Shown here piece after piece: positions 23,677-35,223 of a stretch of DNA of 64,000 nucleotides; the stretch's first letter is position 1, and each line of letters begins with the position of its first letter. The position numbers were made by a program, and so were the translations under genes. The stretch is from Nymphaea colorata (Eukaryota; Streptophyta; Magnoliopsida; Nymphaeales; Nymphaeaceae). The stretch spans positions 13,542,629 to 13,606,628 of the forward strand of contig NC_045149.1 of assembly GCF_008831285.2 (NCBI RefSeq), written 5' to 3'. The notes below the pieces were generated by a model. That model saw only the letters and a program-made list of their open reading frames with translations, had not been told where the DNA came from and made no database searches.

Positions 23677-25575
23677 GTATGTTCTTCGTTAAATCGTTGA
23701 TTTTTTGGATCATTTTGTGCGTCTTCCCGTTGGGTTCTTCCCTGTTCTTCGGCTGCAAGTATTGTTTTCAAAAAAAAAAATTTGGAAAGGGGGTGACGGC
23801 CTCCATCGCGTGGGCGATGGAAGCCGTCGGCTTCCATAGCAACCAGAGAAAAGGGAGAAGGGGAGGGGCACGTCGGCCGGGATGGGTGGGCAGCGACCGC
23901 CGGTTTCGTACGAACCGGCCGTTTGCTTGCTGTGCGCCCTGCCTTCGATTTCTAAAGGAAGGGTAGTGATGGACGATGGCGGGAGAAAAGGGCTTCGCCC
24001 ACCTCCGTCTGGCCACTTCCAGCCTCGCCGGCGAGTCCACCGTCGCCGGACGGCGCCGTGCGACGAACTGATGCCCACCCTCTGCCTGCCGGTAGCTTCT
24101 GGCCGCCGCTTCAGCCACCCATTCAAGCAAAAGGGGCATAATGTTGAAGGAGGGGAAACCGGCCAGAATCGTCCAGTTTCCGACGGACGTCGGCCGGCCA
24201 TCGTGGCGGACGTCGGCCGGTGACGCTGGCAGCGCCCGCCGGCGACCACCCACGGTGTTGGGTGGCCTAACGGTGGAGGCATCGCCCGGCGATCGCTCGC
24301 GCGGTCGAACGGGAGGGCGGACCGGGTCGGGTCTTGGTCTTGCAGACTCGATCCGGATCCATCAGATTTTTTAAAAAAAAAAAAAAATTTGTTCGCCCGC
24401 CCGCCAGCCGCTTTAAGTTTTTCGGACCGGATCGGGTCCTACCGGACCCGACCCGTACCCATACGGTTTGTTTTGAAACCGGACCGGTTCATTAAGTTTA
24501 GAACCGATTCCGTCTGATTTAGAACCGGTTCGCACCTTTCTGAACCGATTCGTGCCCTTTTTAAACCGGTTCAGTTGTTTTTTAGACTGCTTCGGACCTT
24601 TTAAACCCGATTCGGACCATTTTGGGACCGGTTCATTCAGTTTTAGAACTGATTTAGGGCTTTGAGGACCGGTTCATTCAGTTTTTGAACCTATTTTTTG
24701 CCATTTTTTAACCGGTTCATTAGGTTTTGGAACCGATACGGTCTAATTTTGAATGGTACGTCCAATTTTTAGACCGGTTCAACCATATTTAGGGCCTTTG
24801 TGGGTGTTTTTGTTGTGGTTTAGGAACGATACGGGCTATTTTAAGGCTGATTTAGTAGTTCTTAACCCTTTTAAGCACGATTATGGTACTAGTTTATAAA
24901 TTTTGGACTTTTTTTTGGGCTCATTTCATTGAATCATTTTGGTTTTGGATTTAATGTAGGGCATACGTGTATGGTTATTTGGTTTATGCATCAGGTTTTG
25001 GATTCAATGAATGACAAATTTTGTATGTAAATTTTAATTCATGTATCATGTTTTGCATGTTATTAAAATTATGGGTGTACTTTAGATGAATGTTTGGATT
25101 ATGAATTTGATCTTTGGCCATGTCTGTTGTTTGAAATAAGTACATTTGTACTTTATGTCGCCAAAGTGACCTCTGTTGTACGAATTTGCTTGTTTTAAAC
25201 ATTAGATGATAGTATACTTGATCCATGCGGACAATGATCAGCCCAAAGGAGGATTGTTGTTTGGTCAGGTTTAAGTATACAGGGCAATGAATATGTGATA
25301 ATTTTTCAGGTTTCCATGTGAATAGCGAGTCAATCCAAAGATAGACTCGTTGTTTGACAGGGTTAATTATTTATATTCATTGTTGACCAAGAATACCACT
25401 TGCAGTTAGTATTTCAATCCAAAGATTGGATATTAACGTTGCACCGGTACCTTGTGATGGGATTTAGGTCATTGTATTTAAATTCATTTATATTTGTTGT
25501 TTCATCTTTGTACATGTATTGATTGTGAGCATGTTTGGAATTTTTGTTGTTCTTTGTACAGTGAGTTCTGCTTCT
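23677..25575 (+). other. Copia-A1 long leader: GC-rich block and AACCGGTTC minisatellite
   Basis: Non-coding leader of about 1.9 kb. Bases 23790-24360 are strikingly GC-rich and CpG-rich compared with the rest of the window, which generates long spurious frames on both strands. Bases about 24470-24790 are a degenerate tandem array of units of roughly 30-40 bp built on AACCGGTTC, spaced by T-rich sequence such as TTCATTCAGTTTT and GAACCGATTC. The rest (24800-25575) is AT-rich. The same arrangement occurs in Copia-A2. The leader could carry packaging or promoter signals or be captured host DNA. Confidence 0.8.
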
Positions 25576-26391
25576 ATGATATCTGCAAATTTGAGTACTG
25601 TTCCTGAGTTAAATGGTTCGAATTTTAAGGACTGAAAAGAAACTCTCATGATTGTTCTGGGTTGTATGGATCTTGACCTTGCATTTAGGGAGTCGTGCCC
25701 ACCTCATCCAACAGATCAAAGTAACCATGAGGATAAGCGGTACTTTGAACGGTGGGAACGCTCAAACCGCATGTGTCTAATGATCATGAAGAGATCAATC
25801 CCATAAAATTTTAGGGGCTCTATTACTGAAAAGGCTAGTTCCAAGGCGTTCCTTGAAGAGATTGAAAAACGTTTTGCTAAAAATGAAAAGGCTGAAACAA
25901 GCACTCTTTTGAGTAAACTTGTGACGCTGAGGTTTAAATGCAAGGGGAACATACGGGAGCACATTATGGAAATGTCTCATCTTACTTCAAAATTACAGGC
26001 ACTAGGTCTGAGGTTACCTGAAGACTTTATAGTGCATATGGTTCTTCTTTCTCTTCCACCATAGTTTGGACAATTTAAAGTTAGTTATAATTGTCAGAAG
26101 GAGAAATGGACTCTTAATGAGCTCATTTCACACTGTGTGGAAGAATAGGAAAGATTGAAGCATGATAGGATAGAAAGTGCTCACTTGGCTACTATGCCTA
26201 AAAGTAAGAAAAGAAAGACGGCTAAAGAAATTGCAGTTGATCACGTATCCATCAAGAAACAAAAGAAGCATAAGGAAGGCAAATCAAGCTGCTTCTTTTG
26301 CAAGGATGAAGGTCATATGAAGAAGGATTGTACTAAGTATCACGCATGGCATGAAACGAAATGTACGATTCTTACTTTGGGTTTGTTCTGA
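25576..26391 (+). pseudogene. Copia-A1 gag (nucleocapsid), with stops
   Basis: Capsid and nucleocapsid protein of the element. ATG at 25576, then VPELNGSNFKD at the N-terminus and a mid-region with KLVTLRFKCKGNIREHIMEM and LTSKLQALGL, typical of plant copia Gag (UBN2-type). The zinc knuckle CFFCKDEGHMKKDC (CX2CX4HX4C) is near 26290-26331. The frame is continuous but has at least four in-frame stops: TGA at 25633 where NFKDW is expected, TAA near 25804, TAG near 26062 and TAG near 26146. These are what C-to-T deamination of TGG, CAA and CAG codons would give. It is the only copy of the family in this window with the gag core. Confidence 0.88.
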
Positions 26392-26975
26392 GGTTAATTT
26401 AATTTCAGTACCAAGGCACTTGTGGGTAGATTCGGTTGCTACTACTCACATAAGTGTCTTTTGTGCAGGGCTGCCTAAATTGTCAGACGCCAATTGATGC
26501 TGAAAGATTCATCTATGAGGGCAATGACATGAAGGCGAAGATTGAAGCTATAGCAGATTTTTTGGATTATTGTTAAAGACTGGTTGTTTTTTGAATTTGA
26601 AAGAAACTTATATAGTATCGTCTTTTAGACTGAATTTGTTTTTTATTTCTCTACTGGACAAATTTGGTTATTATTGTTCATTTGAAGGTTGTTTCTGCAT
26701 TCAAATTTGATTGCTACTGGTTCTTTGTCTAGTTGCTATAACCTCTATTTGCTTGATACAGTTGCTTCATATCATGAAACCTTGCATGTTACGTTTAGTG
26801 GTACTAAAAGAAATTAGCCAAAGAGAATTCTGCTATGTTATGGCATTGGCGCTTAGGACAAATCTCTGAAAAGAGAATAAAAGGCTTATGTCGAATAGAA
26901 TTCTTGAGTCCATTTGATTTTGTAGACTTTAATGTTTGCATTGCATGTATAAAGGGAAAATGAATAAACATTAAG
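26392..26975 (+). pseudogene. Copia-A1 protease and pre-integrase remnant
   Basis: The protease motif reads WVDSVATTHIS (about 26428), where an active aspartic protease has DSGAT. Further on, ETYIVSSFRLNLF and a HETLHV block precede the pre-integrase HRRLGH-like zinc region (about 26845-26945), which ends NVCIAC. Frameshifts and stops are frequent. The sequence then passes directly, at about 26955-26985, to the far C-terminal integrase block; the whole catalytic core is missing at this junction. Confidence 0.8.
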
Positions 26976-28265
26976 GGGTTATAAGCTTTATAATTCATTC
27001 AGTAAGTCTTTCTTTTGAAAAGGAAAATGCCCATTTCTTTGAGGATATTGAGTTTGGGGGAGGTGATTAGGTTAGACACATTGCCTTTGAAGAGGGACCT
27101 GAGTCCACTCATACAGATGTTGTAAGCAATAGTCAAGTATTCATTCCTGACATTGTTCCATCAACATATTCAGAAGAAGGCAATGATGTCGATCTCCCTA
27201 TTGAAGAACAAACTCAACAACCTCAAGAAAATTAAGTAGAGATGTCACTAAGAAAATCCATATATGGACTAAAGCAAACTTTCCAGTCAGTGGTATTACA
27301 AATTTCATCAAGTTATAGTTTCATTTGGCTTTGAGACCAATATGGTTGATGAATGTGTGTACCATAAGTTCAGTAGGGGTAAATTTATTTTTTCTGGTTC
27401 TATATGTCGATGATATATTGCTGGCAAGTAATGATGTGGGCACATTCCATGAAACTAAGAAATTTTTGTCATCAAAGTTTGACATGAAGGATCTTGGTTG
27501 TGCATCTTTTGTATTAAGAATCCAAATATTTCGAGATCGTTCTCAGGGTATTCTTGGATTATCACAAAAGGCCTACATTGATAAAGTGCTTCAGCGATAC
27601 GACATGAAGGATTGTAAACCAGGAGATACTCCAGTTGCTAAAGGAGACAAGTTTAGTCTCAAACAGTGCCCTAAAAGTGAAATCGAATCTAAAGAAATGG
27701 AAATGATTCCCTATTTGTCTGTTGTGGGAAGCCTTATGTATGTTCAGGTTTGTAATCGTTTGGATATTGCATTTATCATTGGAATGTTAGGCAGATACTT
27801 AACTGATCCTAATACGGATCATTAGAAAGTAGCCAAAAGGGTATTGAAGTACTTACAAAGAACAAAAGGGTTTTATGTTCACATACAGGAAATCAGACCA
27901 ATAGGAGATCATTGGGTATACAGATTCTGACTTTGCTGGGTGCCAAGATAATGGCATCTAATCAGGTTTTGTGATTGCAGAATTTTGTCACGAGGCTGCG
28001 CATTATGTATGGTATAGAAAGACCACTAAGGTTGTTGTGTGACAATAATTCAGCAGTCATGTACTCTTATAACAGCCACAGTTTGTCAAAGTCGAAGCAC
28101 ATCGGCATTAAGTTTTTGGGCTGTTAAATAAGGGATACAGAATGGTCAGGTGTCTTTAGAGCATATTGGGACAAACTCTATGATTTGTGGATCCGCTTAC
28201 CAAGGGTTTAACACATAAGGTCTTTCACGAACATGTTGTTCATATGGGGTGTTATCCTTGGATGA
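26976..28265 (+). pseudogene. Copia-A1 integrase tail, RT second half and RNase H ends
   Basis: Begins with the end of integrase (a YKFYNPSSKSFFE-like block, then FEDIEFG). A deletion joins MSLRKS (27241) directly to IYGLKQ, removing 531 bp relative to Copia-A2, including the RT block with the first catalytic aspartate. The frame 27325-27825 then carries VLYVDDILLASNDV, KFDMKDLGCASF, DMKDCKPGDTPVAKG, VVGSLMYVQVC and DIAFIIGMLGRYL. RNase H begins (SDFAGCQD) but its central KSTSGY...STMEAE part is absent, and the text resumes at the C-terminal part with stops. Inactive. Confidence 0.88.
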
Positions 28266-28669
28266 TGTGCTGATTTAGTGGGAGTTTGTATTTTGTTTGC
28301 TCTAATGTATGGAGACATATTCAGTTTTCTGCAGAATAAAGTTTGAAGTTCTTTGGTTCCATTATGTATTTAATGTATTTGTGTTTTGATCTCCATAAGG
28401 TTTTAAAGTTGGACCAGTTGAGAATAGACTTGTTGTAATCAGATTACATGTAATTCTCATGCTATACATCCATACCAGATCTATGTCATTGATTATATTA
28501 ACATTTGTGATCATTGAAGGTTTAGCTAATTTTGATATAGCGAAAGCCGCTTTGGTTCTGTGTTGATATGGTCATGGACGAGATTGGTGAAAATGACGTT
28601 CAATAAGATAGCAGTTATGAGCTCCTAAGGTTTTGTATAGTGTCTGAATGTATAAAGACATATTTGGCC

Positions 28670-28681
28670 CAAGTGAGAGAT
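28670..28681 (+). promoter_or_regulatory. Copia-A1 polypurine tract
   Basis: AAGTGAGAGAT immediately before the 3' LTR, matching the plant copia plus-strand primer site (usually AAGTGGGAGAT, as in Copia-A2). Confidence 0.9.
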
Positions 28682-29156
28682 TGTAAGATCATTTGGTGGG
28701 CCGGCATATGTCTATGAGGAATTTCAGACATTATAGCTATCTTAACGTAAATATCCGCTTAAGTGATTGCATTTCAGGATATTACGTCATTTTAGATGGT
28801 ATGGGGTAATTTTGAAATGTATAGATACCAGTACGAAATTACAGACTCTTTGATGGGTGGAATCCGTAATTGTCCTTATTATAAAATGGTAGTGGTCCCT
28901 GGGGTCGTGCAATGGTTGCCTGAAACATTGGTTTCTAGGGTTTTCTTCTTCCCCATCTGAGAGAGACCTCAAGCGCGCTGCACGTACCCTGGAAGACCCT
29001 GCTGCGATCTTCCCGCGCACCAGATCAGATGGATTCAGGTACGCTTCCGCTTCAGTTTATGGTTTCGTTTATTTCAATGATTCAGCATGAGCATGATCCT
29101 ATTTTAGGGTATATACGTTTGGTTTTGTATATGAGTTATGGGGAGAAATCCCAACA
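28682..29156 (+). repeat. Copia-A1 3' LTR
   Basis: 475 bp, the same length as the 5' LTR, ending CCAACA before the second GTAGA target copy at 29157-29161. Confidence 0.97.
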
Positions 29157-29161
29157 GTAGA

Positions 29162-30936
29162 CCCCATGAAACGAAATAAATAGTAACTGAAGTTACTATT
29201 CATTTTTTATTGAAAATTCAAGTTCAGTGGAATCGAACTCGGCTCGACTAAAACAAATGAGTTGAAAAATCAGCTGGAGTTGGGCTCATTTATGAAAATA
29301 GTCGGCTCCAACTCGATCATGAGCTGAGCTCGAGTTGCTCGGATTGCTGTTCACCTCTATTTTCACGTTAGTGACCACAACCAAATCTGATGGTATGCAC
29401 ATGATGTCAATGGCAGGAAGAGCTGTGAGAATTTTGAATGGTGTTGCTGAATAACACGACAACAAAAAAAAATTGGAACGAATGCCAACGATCATCACCC
29501 ACGGAAACAACCGCCGGCATAGGCAACCCATGGTCTTCTGTAGACAGGAGCTATGTTTGATCGGGATCTTTTTTTAGGAGAAGGTGTTTGTCAAGGCGGA
29601 ATTTGGTTATATTTGCTGGTGCAGGATTTTTTGTTCGTCAATATAGTTAATAACTAAATTACCCTTAATTCACTTCGAAAAAAAAAAATCTTTTTGTAAA
29701 GACAAAATTAAAAATGAAAAAAAGAACATTATGGAAGACATTTCTTTCTAATAAATTACCAAAATGACCTCGCTCCTTTACTGTGCATGGTGCATTCGGT
29801 GCAAGTAAATTTCTCACAGTCAGTCAAGGTGGTTTGTGGATAAGGACTGGAAGAGGTGCCACTCAAAACAGGGCGAAGAACAACAGTGATCAACAAGCTG
29901 GTAGAGTTTGTTCAAGCTCCAATGCTAATCAAAAGTGTTACTACTTTAATTCTAATCATAATGTCAATAGAGTGAATGAATCATCTGTTTCTTGAAATTT
30001 CTCTTTCGATACAAAAACCTGGTTGCAATACATCAAGGTTGCAATCGATATTCATCTTTCATTGTTCCAACCATGAAATAGACAAAATAAATCAGAAAAG
30101 AAGTCATCACAACTACTTTTCCATGTGTTCAACAACATATAGTAGGACAGATTTCACAACTTTCACCTGGGGGACTAGCAATCCCAACCATCAAACACAC
30201 TCTAAAATAAAAAAAAAAACTAACCTAGGTTGGTTGGTAATGCTATCAGAATTGGCCTGAGCGAACTCATTTAAATCGAATCAGTGTTTTAACCCAACCA
30301 ATTTGATTCCGTGGCTGATTCAGGGGTGCCATGTGTTACGTTTCAACCAGTATTCAACTATATAATAATTTTTCACATAAAATTCCATTTATTTTTTAAT
30401 GCTTTGCCTGATTTGCAACCAAATTAATCGCTTGAATGACAAATCAGAGCAGCCTCGCCAATTTGATTCTTGATCCGATTTTTACTGCACTAGTTTAATG
30501 AAAGAATGTCTTGAAGACACTCACCATCATGCTTTAGTTTGGAGTTCCAGCCGAGAAAGGATGTTGGCCTCCATTATTCTGACAATCCCAAAAGAACGTC
30601 TTAGTTTTTAAGAAGCAAGTACTTGATCTTTACAATTGTAAGAGGTTTTCAGGACTAGCTATAGTCTGAATTTCATGACTGAAAATTCAATAAGCAATTA
30701 TAAAAATCCATTTTATTCTATTAGCAATAAAGAAAAATTAGAGTTGTTATTTATAAATTAAAATCCTATTTATACATTAAGAGGGATTTTTAATGTTTGT
30801 CTAATTTGATAAGGATTTCACATTTATACAATTAGTTTTATAATGTTTTAAAATTCATAAGGTAAAACTACTTTTCGTGAAAATTGAAGTTGCTCTGTTG
30901 AAGAGTTAACATTTTGCTTGAGAAGTCTCTGTTCCT
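29162..30936. other. Intergenic DNA; AGCTCGA repeat near its start
   Basis: 29222-29350 is AGCTCGA/GAGTTGG-type dispersed repeat DNA. The rest shows no recognisable gene. Short frames (29783-29995, 29976-30260) have no motif or codon pattern that would support them. Confidence 0.5.
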
Positions 30937-31150
30937 TGTGTGGTCTTAGAGGATTTTAACTGCCTGCCTAGGCCATTGGATAAGTCAAGAAGGGAGCCAT
31001 ATACTCTCCAAACTTTCAAACAGTTTTTGAGCATAAGAAATTTTTGTGTCATTAATGATCCTAATAACACTGTAACTTGGTCTAATAACAAATGGGGCAT
31101 CAAAAATATATATTTCAGGGTAGACTGGGCCTTAGTTAACACCTGCACTG
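30937..31150 (+). pseudogene. LINE (L1-type) endonuclease fragment
   Basis: A short remnant of the apurinic endonuclease domain of a non-LTR retrotransposon. The blocks LEDFNCL (normally GDFN), FKQFLSIRNFCVI, NTVTWSNNKWG and YFRVDWALVN match, in order and spacing, the GDFN, TWSN and RLDR-LVN motifs of plant L1 endonucleases. The upstream endonuclease part and the reverse transcriptase are absent. Downstream of 31150 the open frame continues into AGCTCGA-rich repeat DNA, so the rest of that 118-codon frame is chimeric and not LINE protein. Confidence 0.75.
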
Positions 31151-31560
31151 TACAAAAAGCCGAGCCAACTCCAGCTGAACTCAATCTCGCTCAGCTATTG
31201 CTTGACTCATTTGAGCGAACCAACCTAGCTATTACTCGAGCTTACAAAGCAGTCGAGTTCAAGATGCATGAACTCTACTCGATTAAACTTGAGTAAGCTT
31301 ATTTAATCTAGTTTTTTTTTTATGGTAATTTCTAAACTTCAAACCAAGGAAAGAGATGAAGTCAAATGGGAAGTTAGTGAATGAGCTTAAATTAGTCAAG
31401 CTCGAGCTGACACTTAGAGTATTGAGTTGAGCATGCAATGACCTTTTATAGCTCGACATGGGCTCAAGCCGAGCTTGAGCTCAGCAAGATATGAGTTGAG
31501 TCAAGTCGAGCTGACCGATCTTGACCTCGACTTGGTTTGTGTCAGTGGCGTATCCACATG
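31151..31560. repeat. AGCTCGA-rich dispersed repeat
   Basis: Dense GAGCTCGAG/CTCGACT-type sequence in two stretches (31155-31300 and 31385-31555). It resembles those inside the long dispersed repeats and at 22140-22420. It lacks recognisable termini. Confidence 0.55.
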
Positions 31561-32091
31561 GTGGCTGGTGTGGCTAGTTGCTCAAATCAGCCTCACAAAA
31601 TTAGTTTAATATATATGTTAATGTTTTGATATATTTCATTGTTATACATGTAAGTGCCCCAAAGAAATTATAGGTATTGAATGAGGGCCCCCACTAGAAA
31701 AAATTTCTGGCACCACTAGTGGCTTGTGTACAACCTTAGTTAGCACCACATGTGTCATGTAGAGAGCATTTTTTTCATGCTTAAGGTTATGCCCTGATCA
31801 GTTAGATCAGTTTTGGACTCAAATGGCAGATGTTGGGAGGAATAGTCCTCTTCAAGTTTTTCTCAAGCTATGCTGAAAGGGTAAAATGTGTTGCTTTGTG
31901 AAGGATTGTTGGATGATGGTAGTGAGAGGTTGTGTTATGCTTAGATTGATTAGGAAACTTGAAATTGCCAGATGATAGCATGCAATACTTTGGAATGAAT
32001 GATGATTTGGGGATGAAATTCTCAGAAAGTGGAGGGAACAACAGGACAGCTTCTAAGTATTCAAATAAGGGGAGACCATGTGTAGCTATGA
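31561..32091. other. Intergenic DNA without features
   Basis: Nothing recognisable apart from a short block around 31550-31710 that resembles widespread plant repeats beginning CAGTGGCGTATCCACATGG. Confidence 0.35.
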
Positions 32092-32430
32092 CACTACAAA
32101 AAAAACCGCTTTTTACTGATGAGAAGAGAGACCGACGTCAGTAACAGTTGAATATACACTGATACGAAGTACAAGATGTCAATGTCATTGATATATACAT
32201 GGGTCGAACTATAATTTCAAAACATTAACAGAAGCTAGAAAATTTTCATTTCAGGGTTTTGAAACTTAACAGGGGCCGAAATATAATTTTTGAAAACTAA
32301 TTTTCATACAGGACAAACTAAACTTTTTAATTTTTACAAGTAAAAGTTTTGTTTGGTGAGGGTGACCACAGAAAATGCGGCTTATACAACGTCAGCTCAC
32401 TGATGCTCGTCATTGATGAATGTGCTATTG
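32092..32430. mobile_element. CACTA-type remnant
   Basis: Begins CACTACAAAAAAAACCGC, a textbook CACTA terminus, and carries ACTGATG, GACGTCAGTAA and TCAGCTCACTGATG subterminal-type motifs like those of the 14914-16094 element. I found no matching right terminus or target duplication, so it is probably truncated or interrupted. The central part (32195-32345) resembles another dispersed repeat with AACAGGGGCCGAAATATAAT. Confidence 0.5.
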
Positions 32431-34236
32431 GCTTTGGTATTATGGAACATTTGAGTTATAAATGATTTTATTTTATCTGTGTATGATGAGCTATTTTTTT
32501 TCCCAAAAGTATTCTTTATTAGGGGGATCCAATGTCCTCAATGTGGTAGAACATATGGTTTTGATTTTCTCCGTTGTTCTTCATAAGTACTACACAATAA
32601 TTGAAGCTAATATATTTGGGAATCTGGCGATGTTAGTCTTTGAATATAGAACATAAAGGTTGAGCGAATTTGATTTTACACAAAAAAGGCTAGCATGTGC
32701 ACCGTTTATCCTTTTCTTTTTTTGTTGTGGTAGGTAATTCTAGTAATTATTCGTTAACCCCCACTTGTTGATGAGACTTGCCTTTTATTTGACAGATCTC
32801 CGTTTGTAGATACATGTGCAAAGTTTTTCATTTTCTTCTGAGGATAACTTTTTAACTTGATCATATTATATTATAGAGTTCCTTTCTTTTTATATGCTTT
32901 GAGGTCTTGCATGCCCTTGTCCCACACAGTTCGTTCTTATCCTTATAATTGAAAGCCCATTATAATTTGCATTGCAAATGCATAAGCAACACCTCTGATA
33001 ATATTTACCTATATGTAGAAACTTCCTTTTTAGTAACAGTTTATCGAGTATTATGACTGAGAAATCTTGAAGGGTTCATTCGTAGTTTTAAAGCCGGTTG
33101 TTTCAGAGTACTTGTAATATTCTCCATCTGGATGCACTGCTCATTTCACCTTCAAGTTGTGTGGTAAAACAAATCTATCAGAAACCATAATTGTGGACAG
33201 ATAATCAAGTAGATCAGGTTCAATCAAACACTCATGAGAAGAGAGGATGACCACTAGAATGAAGTTTTGATCGACATTGCTGCGCACTCAGCTTTACCAC
33301 AAAAGGATGTGGTGCTTAAAGTTCTTGCCAAGGAATAATATTTTGAATCAGAAATATGCAATCAAAAGTGTATGTATATTACTTTGATCGCAGTACAAAT
33401 GGAAGTGAAAACCAAGCAATGGTCTTGGAGATTTTTGAGGCTGTTTAGGCAAAATGTGCCTTGTGCTTCTTTCTTTATTGAAGACGGGCATCTGCTTGGT
33501 CCATCTGCACAATAAGAGTTCTAGAATGTTTTTTCAGTAGCATTAGCAATTACCGTTTGACCAATTACACATGCAAATTGGTTACTGTGCAACAATATGA
33601 TGAGAAACTGAATGTGAACAACTGTTAGGAGAATCAGCCATTTGTTGTTTTGTCATAATCTATTCTGCCTTGTACTCCTTCTAAACTAGAAGGTTCCAAA
33701 GATGCACATGGAAGTAAGAAGAGAATGAAACTAGGGACCCAATTTGAGAGTGAGCCAGTCAATCCAGTTGGGAGTTCACATATAAAAAATGCCCATGAAG
33801 AGTTGATGATAGAATTGGGAGTGATTTCATCTATTTTTGTTTTAATATCTCATAACAATCAAAATTAATTTAAATAAAGTAGAAAAGCGAATTAAAAAAG
33901 TTCAGGTCCTAGAGTTAAGCCATGTTACTGCCCATTTTCCAGCGGGAGACTGGCCTGAAAAATGGCCAATTTAACTCCTACTCTTTTTTGTTACCTAAAA
34001 CAATGGAAGCTACAATATTCTTGTAATCTAAACATTTAAAATTTGAAATTTTGGCCGGAATTTGACTAGATGAAACTTGGGTAGCATTTTGTTGTAAATT
34101 TTGAGGACTAAGAGAAAAAATTGGACCTTCTAATCCATCATAAAAAATTGAGCTTTCATTTGAATCTCAGGTTTCACCAAGCCCAATTTGAAATTACTGT
34201 GCCAAAAATAACAGGAAGAAATAGATAATGACTTAC
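32431..34236. other. Intergenic DNA without recognisable gene
   Basis: No recognisable coding region or element termini. On the minus strand it lies downstream of the phosphatase exon, but I see no following exon of that gene here. Confidence 0.4.
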
Positions 34237-34457
34237 GGATCTTTCATAAGCATGAACATGACCAGAAAACACAAGATCCACTTTGTGTTGCACAAACCAT
34301 GATTCAAACATGACTCTCATGGTCTCTCCTTTCATGAAGTGGTAGTTGTTACTATTGTACCATGGAGAATGCACGAGGCCAATCAACCAAGATGTCTCAT
34401 TCATGTCAAATTTCTGAAGCTCTTGGTCAAGCCACTTGGATTGTGGCATGTATTTTC
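34237..34457 (-). pseudogene. Orphan exon of a purple acid phosphatase
   Basis: Encodes part of the metallophosphoesterase domain of a plant purple acid phosphatase, an enzyme that hydrolyses phosphate esters at a Fe-Zn/Mn centre, usually secreted. On the minus strand it reads GKYMPQSKWLDQELQKFD, then LIGLVHSPWYNSNNYHFMKG, then DLVFSGHVHAYERS. The histidine of HSPWYNS and both of GHVHAYER correspond to metal and substrate ligands of the family and are intact. The exon is bounded by TTTTCTACTCTAG (acceptor, just above 34457) and GTAAGT (donor, 34236-34231), and the frame is open throughout. No neighbouring exon was found on either side within reach; Copia-A2 starts about 275 bp upstream. It could be a gene fragment or the only visible exon of a gene with very large introns. 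Confidence 0.85.
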
Positions 34458-34731
34458 CTAGAGTAGAAAAGGAACGTCTGTCAAGAGTAAATATATTCAT
34501 TGCATTAAACATGTGATAGTAGGGGTCACAACATCAAGAACAACAATGGTGCCCCAACAATAAATGAAACTCCAACAAAGAACAAATGTAGAAGCTTCTC
34601 TTAAAAAGATAAACTCGAGAGCCCAAATCAAAGGCATTACCAAATGCTTAATATGAACTCAGAACAATGACGCATGCTCATTGCGGTTTAATGGAATACC
34701 ACAAAGGAGACGTGCTATTGGATGATATATA

Positions 34732-35209
34732 TGTAAGATCATTTGGTGGGCCGGTATATGTCTTTGAGGAATTTCAGATATTATGGCTGTCTTAATGTAA
34801 ATATCCGCTTAAGTGATTGCATTTCTGGATATTACGTCATTTTAGATGGTATGGGGTAATTTTGAAATGTATAGATATCGGTACGGAATTACGGACTCTT
34901 TGATGGATGGAATCCGTAATTGTCCTTATTATAAAATGGTAGTGGTCCCTGAGGTCGTGCAATGGTTGCCTGAAACATTGGTTTCTAGGGTTTTTCTCTT
35001 CTCCATCTGAGAGAGACCTCAAGCACGCCGCACGTACCCTAGAAGACCCTGCTGCGATCTTTCCGTGCGCCACATCAGATGGATTCAGGTACGCTTCCGC
35101 TTCAGTTTAAAGGTTTTGTTTATTTCAATGATTTAGCATGAGCATGATCATATTTTAGGGTATATATACGTTTGGTTTTGTATATGCGTTATGGGAAGAA
35201 ATGCCAACA
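34732..35209 (+). repeat. Copia-A2 5' LTR
   Basis: 478 bp, TGTAAG...CCAACA. TATA-like TTATTATAAAATGG at about 34925-34938. Confidence 0.97.
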
Positions 35210-35211
35210 AT

Positions 35212-35223
35212 TGGTATCAGAGC
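35212..35223 (+). promoter_or_regulatory. Copia-A2 primer-binding site
   Basis: TGGTATCAGAGC, complementary to initiator methionine tRNA, two bases after the LTR. Confidence 0.95.

Larger units (their letters stand above)
23188..29156 (+). mobile_element. Copia-A1: full-length LTR retrotransposon, 5969 bp
   Basis: A complete Ty1/copia insertion bounded by two 475-bp LTRs, a 5-bp target duplication GTAGA on both sides (23183-23187 and 29157-29161), a tRNA-iMet-type primer-binding site and a polypurine tract. Order: 5' LTR, 1.9-kb non-coding leader, gag, protease and pre-integrase, then RT-RNase H. The integrase core, the first half of RT and the central RNase H are deleted, and stop codons interrupt gag, so the copy cannot be autonomous. 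I count about 15 differences between the LTRs (about 97% identity), so it is the younger of the two dated copies. Confidence 0.95.

Noticed and set aside
23710-24282. Minus-strand frame of 190 codons, and overlapping plus frames, as proteins
   Set aside because: They lie in the GC-rich Copia-A1 leader; low stop frequency from composition explains them, and they are not conserved in the equivalent A2 leader.
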